64,000 nucleotides of DNA from Byssochlamys sp. IMV 00236 (taxonomy: Eukaryota > Ascomycota > Eurotiomycetes > Eurotiales > Thermoascaceae): assembly GCA_001931875.2 (NCBI GenBank), contig MSJH02000660.1:1-64000 (forward strand). Direction: 5' to 3'. This document shows positions 50,428 to 62,400 of the stretch, piece after piece (position 1 is the first letter of the stretch; each line of letters begins with the position of its first letter). The notes beneath the pieces are model-generated. The model was not told the DNA's origin. It saw nothing but the letters and a program-made list of their open reading frames with translations, and did no database searches. A program made the translations under genes and the position numbers.

Positions 50428-51936
50428 TTATTCATCGGACATCTGGCGAAGCTGCTGTTCCACAGCCGGCCAGAGGTCTTTGCGTAAGGAATACAAGCAC
50501 CAAACATTGCCAGCGGCATCCTTGCCAATAACCACGCCAGTATTGCGCGTTGCATATCCCTTTGTTCCAGTGCCCTGGATAGAGGACGGTTTGCCTAGCG
50601 GATTGATCCGGCTCTTCAATGGCAATCCTTCCTCTTGGACAGCAGCCGAGAAATCAAGTTCGAAAAGCTTCGATTTTGCCCAATTGGAGATCATGATCAT
50701 GTACATACTGGGTTTCCCAAACAGCGCCGGATGATGTGTATTGTCCAGTATTTCCTTTTGAATAGAAACCAATGCCTGGAGTTGCTCTGTGTTCCGTTGT
50801 TGAATCAAAGATTTGCGAATCTCGGATGCGGTGAAACTCAACGGTTCTTCAATGACTTGGCGGACGGAGAGGAAAGTCAAGGTTGCAAAAACAGCGTTGG
50901 TTACCAAAGCAGAACTAGCAGACGGAATATGGCCAAGATCTGCCAAAAGCGATCTACAACAGTATGTATTCCGCATGTTGATCGTGCGGTTGGGTGATGG
51001 TTTATCCGCTCGAAGAATAACTCGTGTCCACCAAGCGAACAGGACATCACCTTCGCTGACGAAACTGGGGGTATTGCTCTCATCGGTATGCCTGGCTGCC
51101 AGGTCTCCCATTGCCTTCTCATGCATCCTTTTCACATGTTTCGCTGGCAAGAAAATGACCCTTTCTTCCTCACGATACTGCCAGAATAGCTCGACCCCGA
51201 GAATGTAGCGCACGGCAAACAACAACCAAGCCCAACCGATAATCACTGTATCAGCAAAGACATATTTCTGCACGATTCTTGTCCTTGCCTCACTGAGGCC
51301 AGCCAATGGATCATGAGCGAATCCCTCAAAGGGCTTCACCTCCTGTTCTCGTCCGTCCAGTACAGCAGTCCAGGCTTCCAGTACCGCATGGAGACCCATC
51401 ATATCCATGAGGCTATGAAGAAAGGAAATAGTAACAAGCGTGCCGTCTTCAAAGGTGATCATGCGAATTCCAAGTTGTGGACTATCTGAGGACAGCCAAT
51501 CTTCCAGGTACTCCGGGAAACCAGGAGTCCGAATGAAGGATCTGAACTCCGGCTTCCTCGCAAATGCAACACTAAGAACAGATGCTTGTCCCTCTTGATG
51601 AATCTGATGAGGATTCGCTAATTGCGATGCCTGTAGATGGTCGGCTATTGTGGTGTTATATGCGACCGTGGAGTATGCAAAGCCTGGCCGTTTGTCGTCG
51701 AACCTCTGTGGCACATGATATTCGAGCCCGCCCTTCTCATTTCTGCGTATTCGAGCCCCAAGTTTTCGCCAGTTTCCAATTTCGAGAAGCCGGGCTAGCG
51801 AGGCTCGAAGCTTTTCGTGGTCCAAAACATCGTCGAAGCGGAACGTGATATCGAACGAGAGGCCTCGCGTGTGGGGGTCGTCATCCCAGTAATGGAATGG
51901 GATGACGGTGTCCGCTGGGTTCGGGGCATATCCCAT
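50428..51936 (-). CDS. BAHD-type acyltransferase
   Basis: Single exon, 502 aa. The catalytic HxxxD motif is present as HSLMD (H174, D178). The start MGYAPNPADTVIPFHYWDD and the two-domain length of about 500 aa fit the fungal BAHD/transferase family (compare Tri3- and Tri101-like O-acyltransferases). The DFGWG structural motif common in plant members is not recognisable. The expected reaction is transfer of an acyl group from CoA to a hydroxyl or amine of the cluster product. It is divergent from the MFS gene across about 630 bp that holds a tandem CGGAACC motif. Confidence 0.85.
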   Translation of the reverse strand: MGYAPNPADTVIPFHYWDDDPHTRGLSFDITFRFDDVLDHEKLRASLARLLEIGNWRKLGARIRRNEKGGLEYHVPQRFDDKRPGFAYSTVAYNTTIADHLQASQLANPHQIHQEGQASVLSVAFARKPEFRSFIRTPGFPEYLEDWLSSDSPQLGIRMITFEDGTLVTISFLHSLMDMMGLHAVLEAWTAVLDGREQEVKPFEGFAHDPLAGLSEARTRIVQKYVFADTVIIGWAWLLFAVRYILGVELFWQYREEERVIFLPAKHVKRMHEKAMGDLAARHTDESNTPSFVSEGDVLFAWWTRVILRADKPSPNRTINMRNTYCCRSLLADLGHIPSASSALVTNAVFATLTFLSVRQVIEEPLSFTASEIRKSLIQQRNTEQLQALVSIQKEILDNTHHPALFGKPSMYMIMISNWAKSKLFELDFSAAVQEEGLPLKSRINPLGKPSSIQGTGTKGYATRNTGVVIGKDAAGNVWCLYSLRKDLWPAVEQQLRQMSDE

Positions 51937-52568
51937 TGTGAAGGGTAAATAAATAACTTACCTAGAGCTTAGCAAAGGGAAAATACATCTAACATATCTA
52001 ACATATCTTAGGTACCTAGGTAAGGTAATTACTATATACGTACGGAGTACATGTATCCGGAAAGCGCCACCGGATCGGCCCGATTGAGTAATTACGGGGT
52101 TTAGTTATCTACTTATGGCAGTCACCACATATTTCCTACTTCGGCGTAGCTTCGCTGACCGGAACCCGGAACCCGGTGATCCGGCCCCGTGTCAGATAAG
52201 CCCTAAAGCGATCCCGGGGATGTCCAAGTATCTACAGCCAACAATGGAGATTCTTTGTACGCAGTAGGTACTGTACATGTACATGTAAATGTGTATTGGG
52301 TCGTATCATACCATACCAAAATTACCCTTTCCTCTTGTTCAGTATGCTCCACGTGATGATTCATGCTGAGAGCAATTTTCCAGACTCCTTAGCATGGAAA
52401 TGTTCTTCTGTCCGAACGTTCAAAGATCACTCCAGGCACACTCAAACACATGGCCCAAGCTTGACAGGGTGCTAGCAGCTACCAATCGAGCCACTGCATA
52501 TTCTATCTCTGCCTTCAACTTTGGCCCTGACCCTGGCCCTGACACGAGCGGTGGGATACTGTGTCAAA
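51937..52568. promoter_or_regulatory. Shared promoter, acyltransferase/MFS
   Basis: A divergent region between two cluster genes. It contains a TAGGTACCTAGGTAAGGTA palindromic patch (about 52,009), a TACGGAGTAC word (about 52,040) and, at 52,160-52,176, a tandem CGGAACCCGGAACCCGG followed by TGATCCGG. CGG triplets are the usual half-sites of Zn2Cys6 factors, so this is a candidate binding region for the cluster regulator. Confidence 0.5.
52160..52184 (+). promoter_or_regulatory. Candidate Zn2Cys6 site, tandem CGGAACC
   Basis: Two direct CGGAACC copies plus a third CGG, then an everted CCGG. The 12-mer CGGAACCCGGTG (52,167-52,178) recurs exactly, in reverse orientation, at 55,761-55,772. Binding is inferred only from the CGG/CCG composition. 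Confidence 0.4.
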
Positions 52569-54359
52569 ATGGGCTCCTCTCATTCCGGCACCGACGGGCC
52601 TGAGATATCTGCTCCCGAGGTTTCAGTTCAATCAGACGCGGAACTTGGATCAGGGAATACAGGTACTGCAGAGAAGGAGGTGAATAATTCCACAGAAGCC
52701 AACAGTGTGAGCGATGAAGCGAAGTCGTCAAAGAAACCACTGTCTTTCCACTTGGCATTCATTGGCCTCGCCGCCAGCGTTTTTGTCTTCCAGATGGACG
52801 CAACATGTCTGGGGCTGGTGCTGCCTGTAAGCCACGAAGATGCCTCTTTTGCTCCAAGCGTATTCCCCCGAGGATGAGGATGATGCAAAGGCTAACCTGT
52901 TTAACAGACTATAGCCGGTAACTTAGGCGGCTCAAATTTACAGTCTTTCTGGGCGAATCTGGCCTACACGCTATGTGGCCTTTCCATGCAACCAGTATGG
53001 GCAAGTATCTCCGACGCATTTGGAAGGAAACCACCTCTCTTCGTATCCATGGCATTATTCTTCGTTGGATCTATTGTTTTCGCCACCTCCAAAAACATGA
53101 ACACGATCATCGCTAGCCGAGTACTGCAGGGCTTCGGCGGTGGAGGAATCGACGTTCTGGCCGAAGTCATTTTGGCCGACATGACAACGCTACAAGAGCG
53201 CTCGACATACCTTGGCTTAATGGGGATTCCCGCGGCTATTGGTAATATTCTGGGACCATCGGTTGGTGCGCTGTTCGCTACTTACGCTAGCTGGCGGTGG
53301 ATTGGATGGATGAATTTGCCCTTTCTCGGGGTTGCTACACCGTTGCTGTTTCTCTTCCTCAACCTACGGCCGATCAAGTTTGATGCTTCTCTCCGCGGCA
53401 ATCTGGCTCGCCTTGATTGGATTGGTATGATATTGATGATTATCGGTATTACGATCTTCGTGTTGCCTCTCAGTTGGGCGGGTTCTCTGTTCCCGTGGGC
53501 TTCGTGGCAGACGCTTCTTCCGATGCTTCTGGGAGTGGTGGTGCTCATTGCCTTTGCGTTTTACGAAAAGTACCCAGCGTCGCCGATCGTTCCTCATCGA
53601 CTATTCCATTCAACGACTGCGAATATGACACTGGTAGGGGTGTTCTTTCATGGTGCAGTTCTAGTATCTATTTTGCAATATCTACCTTTGCTATATCAAG
53701 CTGTGCAGCTCGAAACACCAATTCTCTCTGCCGTCTCCTTACTACCCGCTGTCATCACCAGTGTGGTATTTGCAGCTATTTCAATGATGATGGTCCCGTT
53801 ATTTGGAGGATACGCGTGGCTCCTTCGGTTCTCGTGGCTCATCCTTACACTGGGCACTGGTTTACTCGCTTTGTTCAAGGTCGGATCATCCAAATCAATG
53901 AACTATGGGCTTCCGATCTTGTGGGGCACGGGTGTTGCTTTGCTTCGTCTCAGTATCCTTCCAATGCAAGCGAGTGTCAAGGATATCAATGACACCGGCC
54001 TCGCAATCGGCTTACTGTTAGGTGTTCGCATGTTCGGAGGTCTGGTAGGTCTCACCATCGCTTCAACAATTTTCAATACAACCTTTTCAACCTCGATATC
54101 TTCCTCTTCGATAAAGCTTACCGGATCACTGGCTCCTCTTCAGGATGCTGCCAATGCTGTCAGCTTCATTGACAAGCTGAGGTTGTTAGACATTTCAGTT
54201 GCAACTCTCGATGCCGTCTTGAGAGTTTATCTCAAATGTTTCCAGACCATCTTTTATACAATGACGGGCCTGAGTGGTCTTGGTTTAGTGACTTCATTCT
54301 TCGTTGCCGAAATTGATTTGAATCGGAGAAATCTTGGCAACCAACGGTTCGAAGAATAG
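52569..54359 (+). CDS. MFS drug exporter (DHA2, 14-TM type)
   Basis: Exons 52569-52826 and 52908-54359 give 569 aa. A polar N-terminus (MGSSHSGTDG, about 55 residues) precedes the membrane part. MFS signature A appears as SDAFGRKPP after TM2, and the VLQGFGGGG and LGPSVGALFATYASWRW motifs are those of 14-helix drug:H+ antiporters such as Tri12-like pumps. About 14 hydrophobic segments can be counted. The likely job is export of the cluster product and self-protection. The ATG at 52,569 is preferred over earlier ones because it begins the polar leader directly. Confidence 0.9.
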
Positions 54360-54556
54360 TTGATTCCAGCAAAATGGAGATCACGCGACCTACCGTCGAA
54401 ACACATTGAGACTACACAGCTTTATCGAGTTACGGGTACAGTGTATAATCTTATTTTCGTCTGTTTGTATATTTTTGTCCAGATAAGTATATTGTCATGT
54501 ACTTTCCAACAGGCAATGTAATGCAAACATCATAGAGAGGCCTGCAATTCTAATCT

Positions 54557-55534
54557 CTAAACCTTCTCATAGTCAATGGTATCCCACTGCTTAGGCTGAT
54601 TGATAACATCCTGTAACTGCTCCATAGCTCCCTGAAGATCATCCAGCCCCAGATGCAACGCCAACTCAAGATAATCCTTAGTCCAAAGCCCCGGGGAGCC
54701 ACGCGGATACTGTGACCTAAAGCCAACAAACCTCTGCGCCCTCTTTGACAATTTCTTCGCCGTCTCCAACGTAATAATAAACGGATGCGCCTCAGACGGC
54801 GTCAAGAAACTCGGGATAACAGTAAGCTGGATACACTTCCGCTCCATCTCGGTCTTGTTCTCGCCCATGGCATGAATCACCTTCCCACCAATAAGCAAAC
54901 AATCACCCGTCTTCATCTCCGCCGGAATAGTCTGTCCCATATTGCCGCGTTGGTCAAACGGCCACTTGTTGCTCCCAGGGATAATCCTCGTCGCACCCTT
55001 CTCCTCCGTGAAATCCGAAAACGCAAAGAGAAAATTGATCTGCGGCTCCGTGCCTTCAGGCCCCAGCTGTGCATACGGTGGGTAAGATGTCAGATCTCGA
55101 TGCAGGACCTGTCCCGGCTGAGGCCCCAAAGCATTCAACGTCGTTGCTGCAGAAAGCCAGTAATCGCCATTATGTCCGCCTTCGCTGAAGGTGCGCCTGC
55201 AGATGGCGTGGATAAAGTCATTTTCCACGATGAGCTCGCGGAACGTCGGACTGTGGTTGATTATGTCGCCGGCGCGTTTGGTCTTTGTGCCATGGAAGGC
55301 AGCTAGTTCTGGGTGCGGCACTCGCGAGCCCCGTTGGACGGAGTATAGACGGGCTTCGAGTTCGTGGGTAATTTGGTTTGCTTGTGCTTCTGTGAGCATA
55401 TTCTTGAGAATTACGCCGCCGGTTTCTTTCCAGTGTTTGAAGACTTCGTCTAGTGGGGTGTTGGATGTGACTTCGGCGAGTTTGAGGCCATTGGGGACGG
55501 CAGTTTGGGGGGTGTCTGTTGGGATGTGCCACAT
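54557..55534 (-). CDS. Phytanoyl-CoA dioxygenase-like Fe(II)/2-OG enzyme
   Basis: Single exon, 325 aa. The iron-binding facial triad is visible: H145 and D147 in VLHRDLTS, and H221 in GGKVIHAMG. R232 (ERKC) is placed to hold 2-oxoglutarate. The domain covers most of the protein (GVILKNML, IIPGSNKWPFD, ETGDCLL-like MKTGDCLLIGG). Fungal cluster members of this family hydroxylate, desaturate or rearrange small molecules (for example FtmOx1). Its place next to the PKS suggests hydroxylation of the polyketide; the position on the substrate is unknown. Start: ATG at 55,534. Confidence 0.88.
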   Translation of the reverse strand: MWHIPTDTPQTAVPNGLKLAEVTSNTPLDEVFKHWKETGGVILKNMLTEAQANQITHELEARLYSVQRGSRVPHPELAAFHGTKTKRAGDIINHSPTFRELIVENDFIHAICRRTFSEGGHNGDYWLSAATTLNALGPQPGQVLHRDLTSYPPYAQLGPEGTEPQINFLFAFSDFTEEKGATRIIPGSNKWPFDQRGNMGQTIPAEMKTGDCLLIGGKVIHAMGENKTEMERKCIQLTVIPSFLTPSEAHPFIITLETAKKLSKRAQRFVGFRSQYPRGSPGLWTKDYLELALHLGLDDLQGAMEQLQDVINQPKQWDTIDYEKV

Positions 55535-55760
55535 TTTTGAGATTAAATGGGTGTGGACTCGAACGGTTGGTTGGAGAGAGAGAGAGAACGAAAAGAAGAT
55601 GTTTGGACGACTGAGTTGAAGTCACTGTGCTTTGCTTTATTGTGAAGTATATAAATAAATAAATAACACGAGCACGGTTTAGAGGTTGTAAGGTGCTATC
55701 CACCCTCTCCAGTGAATCATTACTCAATTACTCTTTTAGTCCATAGCCTGATATCGTCAG

Positions 55761-55772
55761 CACCGGGTTCCG
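55761..55772 (-). promoter_or_regulatory. Candidate Zn2Cys6 site, CGGAACCCGGTG
   Basis: An exact reverse-strand copy of the 12-mer in the acyltransferase/MFS promoter, about 230 nt before the dioxygenase ATG. A related CGGACCCGAG lies about 22 nt further upstream. Confidence 0.4.
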
Positions 55773-56208
55773 TCCCCCCGTTGCCCGTACGTAGTCGGAC
55801 CCGAGTTGCGTACAGGGTTTTCGTCTTTTTCAGGTCGTACGATTCGGGAGATCTTGCATTATGCATCAAGTAAAACCGTACGGGTAATTGGACTGTGATT
55901 TCGGGTTTCAAGACGATAGGTTCTGGGTCATATATGGTAGGTAGCTAGGCAGCTATGTGTCCTTGAGCCATATGGACCAGGCGCTGGATCAACCTAGTGT
56001 TGGCCTCTACATATCTAGGTACAGTAGATGCTAGTAATGAGGTATTGTTAGTGGTCGAATTGGCTCTAATACAAAAATGAAAATGAAAATGAAAAAACAA
56101 AGTCATTCACTCCAAGATGATGTACTCCTCTTAGTGAATGAGTTTGATAAACCTTGGTATTCACTAAAAAGGTCAACTCACATCGCTTTCTCTTTTTTTT
56201 TTTTTTTT

Positions 56209-56229
56209 NNNNNNNNNNNNNNNNNNNNN
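56209..56229. other. Assembly gap (21 N)
   Basis: Undetermined bases flanked on the left by a run of about 18 T. The true length of this region is unknown. Confidence 0.98.
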
Positions 56230-56443
56230 TTTGGAAAAGATTCCCTTAATCATTTATCTATGGTGATTGGTGTCTAGGGTAACGACTCATGACATTTACT
56301 TTAGCAAGAGGTCTAAGATTTCTGGCGATGCGGTTTTCTTACACAAGTATCGAGTTAAAAAGCAATTTGTTTTGTAGTAAGTATATGACACAAAAGGTAC
56401 ATTCTTTTCCCCTAAGACGACATCTGAAAAGAAGACAGACCAT

Positions 56444-59400
56444 CTAGCCCTGATTGTTCTCTGTTGCAATCCGGAACATCTCATTGGCAGCATGTTGACC
56501 GAGGATATCAAGAGATCCAATACTCATCATCTCCAACACAGGAAGATCGAATGCAAGCACCTGCTTAATCCAAGCACGCAGCTCCAGAGCAACCAAGGAG
56601 TCAAGTCCAAGGTCGAGCAGCGGCAAGCTGGTGTTGAGATCCTCCTGGGGCTTGAGCAGCAGATCCAAGAGCTTCTTGCCGATCTCAACAGCAAAGAGCT
56701 TTGACGCCTCAGCAGACTTCAAAATCGAGGGGTCCGCCTGGGCGTTGGACAAAAAAGACTTGAGGACATCGGTAGAGCCAGCAGTGATGCCAACCACGGA
56801 GTTGTTGTGGTAAGAGGCCATGCGGCGGTCCTTCTTCCAGATCACGTAGTTGCTAGGGTCGTGTAGGGGAATGAGTAGAGCTAGACCAACGAGGAAGGTG
56901 TTCTTGTGGAGGAAATAGAAGTTGTTCTTGGAAGAAGTAGCAAGTACCTTCTTAGCAGCTTGATCGGGCTTGTTGTGAGCCAACATGGCGATCGCCATGG
57001 CATCAATGACCTCCTGCTCCGACACAGGCTTGAAACCGCTGCGGGACATTTTGCCCATCATACCTTGGTGCTCTGAAATCCAGCCAACTTCCTCAACAGC
57101 ACCCATGTCAACTACGGAAGCTGCTAGGCCCATATCGTTGCGATATTGGGCGAAGGCATCAAGGAAACTGTTTCCACTGGCGTAGTTTGCTTGACCAGCC
57201 TGTCCGACGATTCCGGAAACAGAACTGAACATTAGGAAAAAGTCGAGGTCCAAGCCTGCGGCCACAGACGCATTGTGTAGATTCCACGTTCCCTGGACCT
57301 TTGGTGCCACCGATGCGGTCCACTCGGAGAAACTCATCCTGGTGTAGTTCTCGTTGGCGACGACCATGGACATCTGCACAATACCTTTCAGGGGGTATGT
57401 CGCGGCAGCAATGGCCTCGTTGACGTCCTCAAGCTTTGTGACATCTCCACTGACCAGCTTGACAGAGCATCCCATGCTCTGGAGTTCGTGGACGAAAGCA
57501 TCATCCTTGTTGGTGAGGCCAGCGCTGCGGGACATGTAGATGATCTCGCGAGCGCCGTGGTCAACCATCCACGTGGAGACGGCGCGCCCAATGCCGCCAA
57601 GCCCGCCAATCATCAGGTACGACGCGCTTCCGGGGAACGACACCGCCAGCGCCCTCTTCGTGGTTGGGAAAGGAATAATGCCCGTCTCCTCTGCTGCTTC
57701 TTTGATCGCTACACCAACGCGACCAATATGAAGACCCTTCTCCATGAAGCGGAACGCATCCTGGGTCTGGGATGCAGGGAAGATTGTCGTTGGCAATGGA
57801 GAGATGTGTCCCTTGCCATAGAGGTCTAAGATGGTGAAGATGAGGGCTCTGGCGATGTGGATTCTCTTCCACAAGCCGTCGATGTCCACACAGCAGTAGT
57901 TGCGGTTAGCCAAGAAAGGCTTCATGTCGAGCTTACTGGAGCCGATCAGATCTCGCTTTCCAATCTCAAGCAGCGTTCCAAACTCCGCAACGCAGCTCCA
58001 GGTAGCGTGCAGAAGCTCACCGGACAGGGAGTTCAGGATGAAGTCCATGCCACGGCCTCTAGTTTCCCGCATGACTCCATCAACGAAGGACTTGTCACGG
58101 GAGTTAAAAATGCGGTTTCTCGGTATGTTATAATTGTCCATCAGATACTTCACCTTCTCCTCATTGCCAACTGTGACATACAGCTCTACCTCCAACATCT
58201 GGGCGACCTGGATAGCTGCCAGGCCGACACCACCGCAGGCACTGTGGATCATGACAGACTAGAGGAAGTGAAGTTGTCAGTCAATTTTCAATTACGAGTG
58301 GAATTGTCATGCAACTTACTTGGCCCTTGGTGACCCGTCCAACGTTGATCATCGAGTGGATTGCCGTGAAATAAGGTATAAGCATCGTTCCAGCCTGGTT
58401 GAAGGTCAGGCTGTCGGGAATGCGAACACAGACGTCAGCCAGGGTAGTGGTGTATGTCGAGAAAGCATCCTTTCGGCAGAAGCAAACGACTCGATCACCA
58501 ACTTGGAGATTGTCAGGGCTGACGTCTGCTCCAACGCACCTGACAATACCAGCGGCCTCGATGCCGAAGAGACGGACAGGAAGCTCAACGATTCCGAGAG
58601 CGACCAGAATATCCTAAACGTATTTTGTCAGAATCATATCTTGAAGACTAAACCTTTTATTGCATTGACTTACGCGGAAGTTCAAACCGGCAGAGTAGAC
58701 TTCGACTTCAACTTCGTCCTTGTCAAGATCTTGTCGTGCATGACGTTGGTAGTGCAGACTGTTGACACGACCAGGAGTGCGAACATTCAGAGTAGCCATC
58801 TCGTTTGACTCCTCTGGGACCAATAGGTCGTCTGTCAAAACAAAAGGATGGAAACGAGCAACCTGAATGCGCTCATTGGAGATTGCCCATTCAAAATCAG
58901 GATTCAGCTCCTCGTCGCCCTGTCGGGTCTGGAACTTGCCAAGTACTTGGATGAGATACTCGACGGACTTGGGGTTCTCGAAACTGTCAACCTGGCAGGT
59001 AGCCAGATCAGCCAGCTGCTCTGTGCGAACGGTTCTGGCGAAGCCAAGAACCTGAGCATAGCGAGGATCGTGGCAGCCGATGTCAACAAGATGGGTAGCC
59101 CAGAGCATTCCGGCGTCACGCCCCTGGAGGCTAAGAAGGAAAGTCTTGAATGACAGGAATCGGTCCTCATCCATATCGTGGAAGAATGGCTTCTCGATGT
59201 CCAAGAGTGAAATCACATCCTGTCCGACGGGCGCCTCGTCGCCCAACTGGCACTTGCTCACCTCGTAACCTTGCTTCTCGAGTTCTCTCAGAACCTGGAT
59301 GACAGCAGGGACTTCCTGTTCGAAAAGAACAGTGATCTTGTTCGAGGGCTTTTCAAGAACATTTCTCACGATCATGGTTGTGGTAACTTGGTGAGGCTCT

Positions 59401-62400
59401 TCTCCATCGGCGGTAACAGCTTGCACGTTGCCAAAGCCGGCGGCAATAAGTTTTGTTTCCCACTCACTCTGTCTCAGGTAAGGGATGTCGGTGCGCTCGT
59501 CAGTAGCACCCCAGGTCGTGGGAAGCAAACCGAGCACATAGTTCACCCACTTGGATGACGGGCACAGCTCTTGCAGAAGGAGGCGACCTTCTGGACCCAA
59601 GAGCTTCTTGACGTTGACCAAGCTTTCCTGAGCATTCTTCGTCTCATAAAGAACATTGGAAGCAACGATGAGATCGAAGCCAACTTCCTCGAACCCTTGG
59701 TCGAAAGGATCACGGCTGATGTCCAAACTAGCAAAGACCATGTTGGGGAATAGCTTTTCTTGGGATTCAGAGACGACGTATCCCGGCGCGGTTAGCGTGT
59801 AGTTAGAGCAGAGAACATCTCCATTTGCGTGGGTCAACTCAGCGATGATTTCGCCATGGAGCGAAACGCCCTTTCCTGTCCCAATTTCCAGAATACGGAG
59901 GTTGGGCTTCGAGTGGCCCAGGGCCCGGATGAACTCGCCCCGTTCGAGCTGTCCCAAGAACCCATAGACTCGGGCGAGATCACCCTCTTGCAAAACACCC
60001 TCCAAAGGTTCACCAGCGAGGAGGGCATCGATATTATTGCAGATCTGATGGATGGCATTGGCGACTGGGGCGGCAGAAGTATCAGCTAGCTTGGCCTTGA
60101 TGCTTTCAATCCGGGTTGAGATAGCCTGGGTATCAAGGCCTGTCCAGGTTGAAGGCAGCTTGGTCACTATCGATGTTGATTGAGCTCGAATCCAAGCAAT
60201 ATACTTTTGCAGATGGGGCAGAGTTGAATGGCTTGCGGTTTCAGTGAAATGACGCTGGGACAGCAACAAGCAGATTTCTCCGAGTTCTTCAAGCAAGTGC
60301 GATTGCTCTGAATGGCCTGATGGGATATGAATAAGATCATTCACATCCAGGAAGTCGATGTCCGGTTTCCACTCGCATCGCGAAGCAGCGTGGTCGTCAT
60401 TCGAATCAGCTGAGCCGGCGCTATCAGCTAGAGACATCCGGATTCCGGTGGCTTCGACGACTGCTTTGCCCTCGGCTATGCAGCGGCTATCTCCAACGAC
60501 GGAGAAGTTGCTTGAAAGCTTCGCGGCCGAACTGATTAGCATGTCCGAGGAGCATCGGTGAATGGTCACTTTATCTATGCTAGTCGGCAGCCAGGTCTTG
60601 GTCTTGCGAGCATAGCCGTTGACGGCAGCCGCGCCCAGAATCTGAAGTGTGCCGTCGAGCGCGGTGGGATGGATGAAATAGTTGCCCTCGTCGCCTTGTC
60701 TTCCATTGGCGATGTTTCCAAGAGCCTGCTGTTCAGAAGTTGAAGTGGCAATAGTCTCCAAGGTCTGGAAAGACTGTCCAAGATTCAATCCACCTTTAAT
60801 CATCTTCTCATACCATTTTCTGACATTAATCTTTCGAGGCAGGGGCTCGGGCTCTACAGCATCTTCAGGGGTGGAGGGCAGGGCGCAGACCTCTCCGGAG
60901 CAGTGTTTGGTCCAGTTCCGTCCGTTGTAGGCTGAGACGGAGAACTCCCACCATGAGCTATTCAAGGAGTTTGTCAGACGGTGCGGCCGGAAGTTAGTCA
61001 TAATCTCCGTTGGCTTGCCTTCGCTGAGCACCAGAGCTGTGCTGACGATGATGCTGCGGATGCTGAATCCCCCATTCACATTTGTCAACTGTCTGATGGC
61101 CTCGCCTGCAAGAGCAATATAGCCACAGAATGGGTAGACGATGTTCTCCCCGACCTTGTGGTCACGAATCCATGGCACATTCGTAACGTGGAGCAGATTC
61201 CGCCAGGCAGGCTCAGTGTCGCTGCTCTCAGCCACCCTTACACCGAGAAGGTCATGGTGAGGAGCTTTGCGGTTGCGCCATTCTTTGCTGAGGCGAGACT
61301 CATACCAGTAGCTGCCTTCATGGTTCCAGGGGTAGCGCGGAAGGTCTGGCAAACAGATACCACTTGGGAAGAGGGCCTCGAGATCAATGTTGACGTTGAG
61401 TGAGTGGAGTCCTCCAATAGCCGACAGGAACGAGGCGGTGCAGTCCTGGTTACGCGCCATTGTAGAAATATAGGGAGCAGAAGAGCGAGCTTGAGAGAGG
61501 ATTTGTCGCAATGGTCCAGCGAGAGCTCCGTGGGGTCCGACCTCAAGGAAGACAGCATTTTGGCCAACCTCGTGCTTCAGAATGGCAGTGACAGCCTCGC
61601 GGAATCGAACAGGCGACTCCAAATTGTCCTGCCAGTACTTGGGTCCGATGGTGTCCTCGGCACCCAGGATTTTTCCACTCACACTGGAAAAGAAGAGCTT
61701 TGATGGGGGTTTTCCAACCACTTGTTCGCCAATCAAAGCTTGGTAGTCACTTCCAATCTCCTCCATGTGGTATGAGTGGTAAGCCTTGTCAACCTGGAGC
61801 TGCCTGGCGAGCATTTGAGGCTGCTTCTCCTTGATAGCAGTGATGACAGATTTGACAGCATCAACATCACCAGAGATAGTAACGCTCTTAGGAGAGTTGT
61901 CGCAAGCGATGGAGACGTGCGGGATAAGATACTTCTCAGTCTCACTCCAACCCATTCCAACCGCAGCCATGGCTCCTGGCCTTTTCTGCTTGGTAGTCAC
62001 GGCTCCACGATGGTGAGCAGCGGTGATGGCCTCCTTAGCAGTGAGAGCACCGGAAGCATAGGCGGCAGCGATCTCACCACTGGAATGACCCACGACGGCG
62101 TCCGGGACAACTCCAGCGGCTGCGAGGGTATCGACCAAAGCAATCTGGATAGCAGTGCACATTGGCTGAGAGAATTCGGCCATGCTGATACGGCTCTTCT
62201 TAGCTGGCTTCTTGAGTTCCGCCTCGATCGAGTATAGTGGCTTTTCACCGGAAATGGTCTGCAGGTGTGCATCGAGGGCTCGGATGCTTGCCTTGAAAGT
62301 CTTGTTCGATTGCAGCAGCTCACGTCCCATCTGAGGCCATTGAGCGCCCTGGCCAGTGAATATCATCACAACGTTGGGCGCTTTGGTAGACTTGAGGTTT

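Larger units (their letters stand above)
55535..56443. other. Intergenic with assembly gap
   Basis: Upstream of the dioxygenase and downstream of the PKS. Holds the reverse copy of CGGAACCCGGTG (55,761-55,772), a TATCTAGGTACAG word and a 21-base run of N (56,209-56,229) inside a T-tract. No gene. Confidence 0.55.

Noticed and set aside
55626..55670. ATAAATAAATAAATAA run as a possible element
   Set aside because: Simple AT repeat upstream of the dioxygenase; nothing beyond a low-complexity promoter sequence.
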